DNA of 15,049 bases from Kalaharituber pfeilii (lineage: Eukaryota > Ascomycota > Pezizomycetes > Pezizales > Pezizaceae). The notes under the pieces are model-generated. The model was not told where the DNA came from. It was given only the letters and a program-made list of their open reading frames with translations, and searched no databases. Positions 8,512-15,049 of this stretch are shown here, piece by piece. A program made the translations under genes and the position numbers. Position 1 is the stretch's first letter. Every line of letters starts with the position of its first letter. The stretch is from contig WHUZ01000286.1 in assembly GCA_015179045.1 (NCBI GenBank), positions 1 through 15,049 of the forward strand, in the 5' to 3' direction.

Positions 8512-9180
8512 AGTCTTTTTTTTTTTAGAAAAATTGAGGATAAGAAATCAGTGGAAAATCTGTTCTCATACCTAGACTCTCTGGCCTAAGCTTTAGAGAG
8601 GTGGTACATAACTGTCAGGCAAGCTTTGCTGAGATTAGAACCTAATATACTGACTAAAACTACCTATGTATAGTACTAAGATTCAAGTTAGTACATACAT
8701 ATTAGGAGTAAATCTTAGCCTTCTAGTCTCAATCTAAGACTCTGGATCTAGTATTTTCTAAAACACATCCTAAGGTAAGTATAATTTAGTGCAGCAATTA
8801 GATGTCTTCTAGAACATGTCTGCAGGCAAGTGCACTCTAGCATAGCATCATAATTTAGTTCCAGTATAGTATAATGATTCAGACATGTTTAAGTACAGGA
8901 GGCCAATCAGATTAAACTAAAATCAAGATCCATATAGTTCTTATATCAGAATATTAGAAATAGATCATTGATTTAGGTAATGGCCATAATTATCTAGGGT
9001 CTATGAAATAGATAGAGTTGTTACTTTATTCTATGTATTTAGAATAGCTATGAAGATTCAAGATAAATATTATCAGTATTTATGTTTTGTATACTCTAAA
9101 ACAAACAAACAATTAGGTTGTTTGATCTACTTATAAGGCAATTTTTCAAGTACATATCAGAACCAAACTACTCTTATTCT
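8512..9180. other. Non-coding AT-rich stretch
   Basis: No coding frame was recognised on either strand. It starts with an 11-base T run (8516-8526), which lies just upstream of the minus-strand pseudogene's possible start. Otherwise it contains only the short inverted repeat listed separately. It may hold the 5' region of the minus-strand element. Confidence 0.4.
8813..8889. repeat. 10-bp inverted repeat, 57-bp loop
   Basis: AACATGTCTG (8813-8822) is the exact reverse complement of CAGACATGTT (8880-8889). It is the only perfect pair of this size I noticed in the stretch upstream of the transposase-like pseudogene. It could be the termini of a tiny MITE, a palindromic binding site pair, or chance. 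Confidence 0.4.
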
Positions 9181-9452
9181 AGGTTCTATAACAACTTTTG
9201 AAAAGAACTCTAGTATTATGAGTTGTAACTGACTGTCTTACAAACTGTTGCACCAAAAGGTAGAACTATTGGTGACTCCTGATAGTACAGTTGGGATATA
9301 TAGAAGTATCTATATATATGGGCTGTTGGTACCAGTTCATGCCAGGTCTTCAGGCATAGCAGGGGTGGGCTGATCATATGACCTTATAGCTCACTGCATT
9401 TTAGCCTTACTCTGTGTACGCTCGTATACCACCATGTTATACTGTCATGACA
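9181..9452. repeat. Direct repeat copy 1 (tRNA-like segment at its left)
   Basis: This segment aligns to 9663-9904 at a constant offset of 452 bases, without indels from about 9211 to 9452. Examples are CATATGACCTTATAGCT against CATGACCTCGTAGCTTACTGCA, with ACTGCATTTTAGCC shared. Differences are largely transitions. On the minus strand it contains TGGTGCAACAG, which fits the pol III A-box pattern TRGYNNARNNG, but its B-box region is more decayed than in copy 2. Similarity left of 9211 is weak. Confidence 0.75.
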
Positions 9453-9629
9453 TTACTCCGCCCTTAGTAGAGTATGTCCTGGAGTCTCTATATATTAACC
9501 TCCAGCCACCTGTTACCACCTTAGGGCTTCAATTTCATGTGCTATCACACTACTTTATAACTAGTGACCAGCCTGTGGCTATAAGCTATCCAAATCCAAA
9601 GGTTACATGCAGTATCTCACGTTTGCTAC

Positions 9630-9715
9630 ATATAAGGTTTGAACTGGCAACCCTACTGGTAGTACTGTTATGGGTTGCAACCGACTGTGTTGCCAACCAT
9701 TGCACTAAAAGGTAA
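9630..9715 (-). repeat. tRNA-derived (SINE-like) segment
   Basis: On the minus strand TAGTGCAATGG (9707-9697) fits the tRNA A-box TRGYNNARNNG exactly, and AGTTCAAACCT (9645-9635) fits the B-box GGTTCRANYCY with one change at the first base. They are 51 bases apart, longer than in most tRNAs but allowed with a long variable arm, an intron, or in SINE heads. The sequence between (GTTGGCAACACAGTCGG) reads like a D-arm to anticodon-arm run. I do not call it a functional tRNA: no full cloverleaf or anticodon could be set. Unusually, the conserved repeat extends about 190 bases upstream of the A-box. Confidence 0.45.
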
Positions 9716-9904
9716 AACTACTGGTAACCCCTGGTAGTACGGTTGAGATATATAGGAGTATCCATATATATAGGCTCTTAGTACTGGTTCATACCAGGTC
9801 TTCAGCCATAGCAAGGGTGGACCAGTTACATGACCTCGTAGCTTACTGCATTTTAGCCCTGCTCTAGGTATGCTTATATACTGCCATGTCATACCATCAT
9901 GATA
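9633..9904. repeat. Direct repeat copy 2 with tRNA-like segment
   Basis: Second copy of the 452-bp-offset repeat, with more GC kept than copy 1 (for example GGGTTGCAACCGACTGTG against GAGTTGTAACTGACTGTC), so it looks less mutated or younger. The 180 bases between the copies (9453-9632) have no counterpart left of copy 1, so this is not a simple tandem array. It is either two insertions of one dispersed element or terminal repeats of a very short non-autonomous element. Confidence 0.75.
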
Positions 9905-10082
9905 TCTAGGTATATAATCTGACATTAAATACAATTGAGGACCTAAATGCCTATAAATTATAAGTATGACAGTACTTCAATTTTGATTTATAGCATTTAT
10001 ATCATTTAATACAGGTAATCGCTTCTTTGAGTTATTCCTAAAAGAGGGCTAAATATCTAGCATATCAATTATCTAATTCTAT
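9905..10082. other. AT-rich spacer
   Basis: No gene or repeat was recognised between the second direct repeat and the possible start codon of the next pseudogene. A promoter for that gene would lie here, but no convincing element stands out. Confidence 0.35.
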
Positions 10083-11100
10083 ATGGTAGGAAAAATAATT
10101 ACCAAAAAGAACAAAATATGTAACTCCAAGGCTCTATTGGGATAAGGAGATAAGGATGTAGAATATACTACATGGAGGAGTGCCCTATCAAAAAACTATT
10201 ATATCACTAATAATATTACAGGTAAGCGAAAAGTAAAGGAAGATAAATGGAAGAAATTGAAGGACAAAGTCAAAAAGAATAGTTAGATTCAAAAGATCTG
10301 CCAAAACTCTCTTAGTATATAATGATGACTGAGTATATGAAGTATTCAAAGCCCTTCTCATTAATGCATGTATGCAAGAAAAGATAGAAGACTAAACAAA
10401 AGCTACAACTTGCTATTACTAAATAGTAGTGTGATAATGCTATTGCTGCTGGCAATGTACTCAATAGCATCAGGAAAGAATTATTAGATGTCAGAAAGAA
10501 GACTCCAATGAAAGTTTTCATCTATGATCCTAAGGTCCAGAAGTATTATTTCAGTAGTAACGATGTACTTCAGTAGGAAACTTGTCCTACAAAAGTTGTT
10601 TTCATCCTAAAAATATAGAGTTTACAGAAGGTAGTTACCGCAATTTGAAAGCAGGTCCTGGTAGAAAGGTTTCCCTATACTATCTACAGGGTAGCTACAA
10701 AGTCTCATACGAATGTGAGTATGCCAAAAACTGACATTATATGTCTACTTTCTAATATTGAACTAGAGGTACTTCTCAAGAGCACTAATTATAAGTCTAT
10801 CTATCTTTTAGCAATACTTAATGCAGCTACCCATAAAGACATACTAAACTCTAAGGAAATTAGGTATTTTAATAAAAACAAATATAATATTGAGAACAAT
10901 ACATATAAGAATCCAGAAGAGGACTCTAATGTCTATTAGATCTTAGCTTGAGCTAGTGGGAAAGTAGGAAAGGTAGAATTTGAATCTTAACTAGATAATA
11001 GTAATACCTAAGAAGCTGTAGGAACAGCAGCTAGGATTACTATACTCAACTACTAGAAGTGGGTAAAGCAAGATATTTGAGATCACATAGTAAGTTGTTT
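10083..11100 (+). pseudogene. Degenerate gene of unknown family (A)
   Basis: From ATG at 10083 the frame reads MVGKIITKKNKICNSKALLG, a stop, then GDKDVEYTTWRSALSKNYYI and the very basic KRKVKEDKWKKLKDKVKKN. Between about 10275 and 10322 reading moves to a second frame (indel or intron not resolved). That frame gives MMTEYMKYSKPFSLMHVCKK, CDNAIAAGNVLNSIRKELLD, VRKKTPMKVFIYDPKVQKYY, VERFPYTIYRVATKSHTNVS, DIICLLSNIELEVLLKSTNY and, past a TAG at 10937, GKVGKVEFES and ILNY...KWVKQDI to about 11090. One run of about 95 codons (10655-10936) has no stop, so it is less damaged than the transposons. Stops elsewhere are mostly TAG at plausible Gln/Trp sites. It has no retroelement or transposase motif I know. 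The basic N-terminus suggests a nucleic-acid-binding protein, but that is inference. Confidence 0.5.
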
Positions 11101-11503
11101 CTTATTAGTTTTTCAGTTTTATACTCATTGCTTTATACTAATTAAAATATATAGAATAGACTATTATAAATCACTCTATAATTAGTTTAGAGTAAAGAAA
11201 ATGTCACATAGGAGAGTCTGATGCTAAGGATAGGCTTAGCAACCAGCTGAGTTATTTGATGTCAAATATCTTAATTTTAGAATTTGTTGTTTTTGTCTTT
11301 CTTTTTTATTCCCTTCCACTATTTTCTCCTATATTCTTACTTTAACCTACTACTAAAAGTAAGTTTTTTCTATATAATTTATGTAATTACTAGTTCTAGA
11401 GTAGAATTGCAGCTGCATATCAAAGGCTATCCAATATTATAAATAGGTTGATTGACTTGAATAGAATGTCATTAATTTTGAATTTGTTATCTGCATTCGT
11501 TTT

Positions 11504-11534
<31 letters not shown>

Positions 11535-12090
11535 CTTATATTTTCTATTTTTCTATTATCTGCTTTCTTTGTTCCTTCTACTTCTACATTATCTGTTCCT
11601 TTCTTCTATAATATTTACTTCCCTTTCTAGCTATGATAAATACTTGCTCATTAAAGCTATTCTAATACTTTCTAAACAAGTACTATATTTATATTGAGAG
11701 CTTAATTACCAAGTGTATAAAACATTTGTACACTTCCCTTATAAGAATCTATTATATCGATGGACTGAAATAATATATAGGTAATACAATCTCATAAGCT
11801 TCTCTTGTGAGGACCAAGTGTGTCAGCCGACTAATATAATACATAATAATAGGATCTTATAAACTTCCAACTAAGGATATCTACTAATCTATCTCTAGAC
11901 TAAGAATATATGAACTGACAGTAGGATTGGGATAGATATGAAAGAAACTGAAGAGTATATTAAGTAATATATAGCTTTTTCAATTCATGATCCTCTATCT
12001 TTTCTCTTATACTCTACATATTCCACTTAGGCTCTATATACTACTTATTATTCTTTTCTTTTCTTCTTATCTACTACTAAGATTTATTTA
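11101..12090. other. Non-coding AT-rich stretch
   Basis: No supportable coding frame. It contains T-rich low-complexity DNA (listed separately) and two nearby short matches, TTAATTTTAGAATTTGTTGT near 11271 and TTAATTTTGAATTTGTTAT near 11473. Pyrimidine-rich sequence at about 11990-12070 leads into the next pseudogene and could be its promoter or 5' UTR, as CT-rich tracts often precede fungal genes. Confidence 0.4.
11498..11534. repeat. T-rich (ATTTTT)n low-complexity tract
   Basis: A T10 run is followed by several ATTTTT units. It is a simple-sequence microsatellite with no coding value; apparent open frames across it encode only Phe/Leu runs. Confidence 0.8.
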
Positions 12091-13560
12091 ATATCTAAAA
12101 TATGTAGCAGTATATTTACTAGAAGGAGAGCCAAGACAAATAATAATAGTATACTAGTAAAGAAGTATAAGAAGCAATAATCTTCTTCGAAGATAGTACA
12201 GAAATCAAAGGTTTATATTATAGTTAAGAAGGCTATAGGTAAAAGAAGGATTATACAGGTGAGTTTAAAACACTCTATCTCTTGATAAATCCTTAAACTT
12301 ACTTATTTGATAGATAATTCTAGATAAACGTGATCTAAGCAATGATAGTAGAGACTAGGATGTAGAGAATCTAAGTCAAAATCTTGACAATGAAGAGGAG
12401 CTGAAATCTGATATAGAGGAATTTCAACAAGGTTCTGAGGCAGAAATTGACTCTTGCAATCCAATTCAATGACAAACTCATAGAGAGGTTTGATCTCAAG
12501 CATTCTGTACTATTCCGGCCATATATCAAGGGTTAGTAATTCAGGTAGAGGAGATTGTTAGGAATTTAATACTTTTTGATTATTCGTTATTCAGTACTGG
12601 TAAAGTAGTAGACATGCTTGAAGAATCATAAAGTATAGCTTAGAATAGGCTAAATGAGTATAAGATTAAAACCAAACCCATTGATTCATATATAAGTCAA
12701 TATATCTTATTCCAACAGGACTAGTATAATTACTAACATGCTGTAGCCTAAGAGTATTTATTTGAAAGTGAGATTACAGTTAGCATATGAATACTGAGAT
12801 ACAGTAATGAATCTGTATAGACTTAACTATCTCTCAGTAGAGACAAAAAGCTGCCAAAGTAAAGAAGTTACTACTTCATGACTATTTCGTATATAAGAGG
12901 AGATGTTGGATACTAGATACTCTGATATAATAAGTAGTTGAACTGATGCTTACTCTCATAGAGGATAGAAAATTGGGTTATAGTCAAAGAGATTATTGAG
13001 TTAATCTAGAATAAGTACTTTGAAAGTATAAAAATATAGGGCAATATTGACTCCAAATTCTTGGATAGAATAAACAAACAATTTATTTACCTGGTAGCTA
13101 ATATAATATGGTATTATCTAAAGGTATAAAGTTAGAACTTTTAATCAAAACAGTATTGAGTTCAAATTTGAAACTGCCTTTTGTAAGTATAAATCCAATA
13201 TTATAAGTAAAGTTATTAATATATAGCAAGCCATTTACAACTATGTTATTAAGGCCTGGGAGGACTATTTAGATTAGGTTTAAGATCTTGTTGTAGCAAA
13301 TGTAAAGGCAGAGGTGAAGAATTGGCTTCTCTGAAAAATAAGGCCCATAGACTAAGAGATAGTGGTATATAGTATAGCAGATAACATAGATTAGTATGAG
13401 ATAGAGTTAAGAAAGCAGCTGTTTAATTGCCACTTCTGTAGGGACTAGCCTACTACTATATAATAGGCAACCTCAGCCTAAAGTGATACGCCTACTAAGC
13501 AGGATGTATAGCGTCAGGACTAGTACACTATACTAATATATTCTATTAGGTCTTACTTTC
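12091..13560 (+). pseudogene. Degenerate intron-containing gene of unknown family (B)
   Basis: Exon 1 (from about 12091, where ATA may be a mutated ATG) encodes a basic N-terminus: SIFTRRRAKTNNNSILVKKY and SSSKIVQKSKVYIIVKKAIG followed by KRRIIQ. A 55-bp intron follows, and exon 2 continues in frame as IILDKRDLSNDSRD, then an acidic run ENLSQNLDNEEELKSDIEEF. Later blocks in the same frame include YQGLVIQVEEIVRNLILFDY, NRLNEYKIKTKPIDSYISQY, ENWVIVKEIIELI and FLDRINKQFIYLVANIIWYY (to about 13120). After a frameshift come NSIEFKFETAFCKYKSNIIS, AIYNYVIKAWEDYLD and, near 13430, LFNCHFCRD. The product was at least about 430 residues. In-frame stops are mostly at Gln/Trp-like sites. It shows no known retroelement motif; the basic-acidic N-terminus suggests a nuclear protein. 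I do not recognise the family. Confidence 0.55.
12259..12313 (+). other. Spliceosomal intron of pseudogene B
   Basis: It starts GTGAGT after ...ATACAG and ends TTTGATAG, 55 bases long, a usual size in filamentous fungi. Removing it joins two readable exons in phase 0 (codon CAG, then ATA) with no change of frame, and the protein character passes smoothly from basic to acidic across the junction. A branch-point candidate, CTTAAAC or CTTAC, lies near its 3' end. The intron itself contains in-frame stops. Confidence 0.6.
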
Positions 13561-15049
13561 TTAACTTTTGCTTTTCTAGCTTTTCCCATTTTTATCTCTA
13601 TTATCTCCTTTTTTTTGCATATTCTCTAATATGTCCTTTTTTCTCTTGTTCCTAATTATCTCTTGTCTTTGATTGTTTAATATCTTATTTTCTGTAAAGT
13701 GATAGTGAAATCATATACTATGTCTGCTTTGTATTGCTTTCCACTTATTTCCTCCTCCTTTATTACTATTTCTTACTTTTATAATTGTTTATTATCTCTT
13801 AGTCTTTATATATTATATTGAAAGTATACTATGTTATAAACAAGAGGCAGAAATATCTATCGAAGCAACTATAAGCATAATATTATCTATTATATTTATA
13901 AAAGTTTGTATTAGTAACTACTATATTAGACTAAAAATAAGATATGAACCTATACTTACTGCACACTTTGGATATCTAAAATTTCATATTTTGGGAGTCT
14001 TATATTACGTATATTAATAGAATATTCTATAATACTATGAATGATAGCATATATTGAAAAGGAAATCTGATATTTCTAAGGTCAGACATCCAACATGCTA
14101 TGTCTACAAGGAATTTCAACTTTAGTAACATAATATAGTTTGGTATAGAATGTTGAAAATATCTACAAATTTAATATATAGTTGAGAATATAACCCAATT
14201 GAAGCTGTTGTTGAGAATGAAGGTAAAATTGAATTGTAGTTTAGATTAAAGATACTTGAAAGCTGAAGTTGATAATGTAGAGTTGTACAAGTTGTAGTTA
14301 TTAATATACCTCTAAATTTATAATGCGTAATATAAAAAGGGCCAATCATTGGATGCTATAGTAAATACTTCCCTGTTATAGAGGTGAGCCAATTTAGAAT
14401 AGCATTCAAAGCCTGTGACTAAAAAGGGTATGTCACTGTACAAAGTGGTTAACATTCCATGGCATTAGTATATTTAATGTATATAATACCTTAGAATATA
14501 AAAAATTTTCTTGCTAATAAAATTTGATATTATTACTCTACTTTACTGTATAACCTTTTCTCCTCCACTTCTCTCTTCTTCTTTTTCCAAGCCTTTACTC
14601 TCTAGCATACCCTACCTCTGATGGCTATCTACTTTTACTACATCACTATTGTCAAAATGGACAGTCTGATCTTACCTTCTATTATTACGATATACACATT
14701 CTATTAATATTTTATTGGCTTAATCTTTTTATCTTCGTTTCACATTGTCATTATATATAGATAATTGCTATGATTATCTCGTATATTGTAATTCTTTCAT
14801 TTATTTACAGAATTAGTTCAAATATTACATTCAGCTGCTATTTGTTTTGAACTTGCATATAAATTGTATTACTTTATCTTTTTTTACGAAACTGTACAAG
14901 TTTGTTGCCTATATCTACAAGCTACTATTTAGGTATAGTTATTATACTTTCTATATATATAGTCTGCAGAAACCCGCATCTACTTAATACCATAAAGTCA
15001 CTCAACTTCTCTTCTTGTTACCTTCCTCCGTACCTCTACTCCATTACTG
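13561..15049. other. AT-rich sequence without a supportable gene
   Basis: T- and CT-rich runs fill about 13560-13800. Around 13900-14460 the sequence is AT-rich with no protein-like frame on either strand. A short frame from ATG at 14620 (about 28 codons) has no supporting features. The last 90 bases are pyrimidine-rich and relatively C-rich (ACTTCTCTTCTTGTTACC and on), which could be the leader of a gene beyond the right edge; nothing confirms it. Confidence 0.4.

Noticed and set aside
9434..9715. 93-codon plus-strand open frame, and an overlapping 88-codon minus-strand frame (9668-9934)
   Set aside because: Both run through the direct repeat and tRNA-like segment, share no protein motif and are not kept open in the other repeat copy.
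10222..10282. Intron GTAAGC...TAG in pseudogene A
   Set aside because: Removing it does not join the two readable frames in the right phase, and the intervening sequence itself reads as good basic protein.
11271..11491. Repeated phrase TTAATTTT(A)GAATTTGTT
   Set aside because: Only about 18 bases match in AT-rich sequence and flanks do not align, so chance cannot be excluded.
11448..11630. 60-codon open frame
   Set aside because: It is mostly Phe/Leu from the T-rich microsatellite.
14404..14440. Short inverted repeats GTGAC/GTCAC and CACT/AGTG
   Set aside because: Arms of 4-5 bp are expected by chance.
14620..14706. 28-codon frame from ATG
   Set aside because: Too short, with no splice-supported extension and no motif.

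Overview
The window looks like AT-rich, transposon-filled, gene-poor DNA from a filamentous fungus, most likely an ascomycete that uses repeat-induced point mutation (RIP) or a similar process. Three things point there: a chromodomain Ty3/gypsy retrotransposon, a LINE with an RNase H domain like fungal Tad-type elements, and a DNA-transposon remnant resembling the fungal Plavaka/KDZ group. Recognisable reading frames are broken mainly by TAG, TAA and TGA where family patterns expect Gln or Trp, as C-to-T and G-to-A change on both strands would produce. I see no intact protein-coding gene. The species cannot be named from this sequence.

Layout. 1-~2000 (+): the 3' half of a Ty3/gypsy chromovirus pol (RNase H, integrase, chromodomain) entering from the left edge, with a possible 3' LTR beginning near 2144. 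2701-3300 (-): a degenerate reading frame of unknown family. 3338-3424: three 29-bp tandem repeats. ~3518-6374 (+): a 5'-truncated LINE (linker, reverse transcriptase, RNase H, decayed zinc-knuckle tail, A20 tail). 6396-6486: nested inverted repeats. 6596-6779: two tandem 92-bp copies. ~6757-8511 (-): a degenerate frame whose C-terminal half resembles Plavaka/KDZ transposases. 8512-9180: no gene seen; one short inverted repeat. ~9181-9904: two direct repeats exactly 452 bp apart, each with a tRNA-like segment on the minus strand. ~10083-11100 (+): a degenerate gene of unknown family. 11498-11534: T-rich low complexity. 12091-~13560 (+): a second unknown degenerate gene with a clear 55-bp phase-0 intron. 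~13560-15049: AT-rich sequence with no gene I can support.

The parts do not form a working pathway; they look like layers of insertion followed by mutation. The most informative pieces are the two unrecognised plus-strand pseudogenes, which do not look like retroelement proteins, the minus-strand unknown at 2701-3300, and the paired tRNA-like repeats. No coherent new system is evident. Translations were made by hand; family names rest on motif recognition, not searches.
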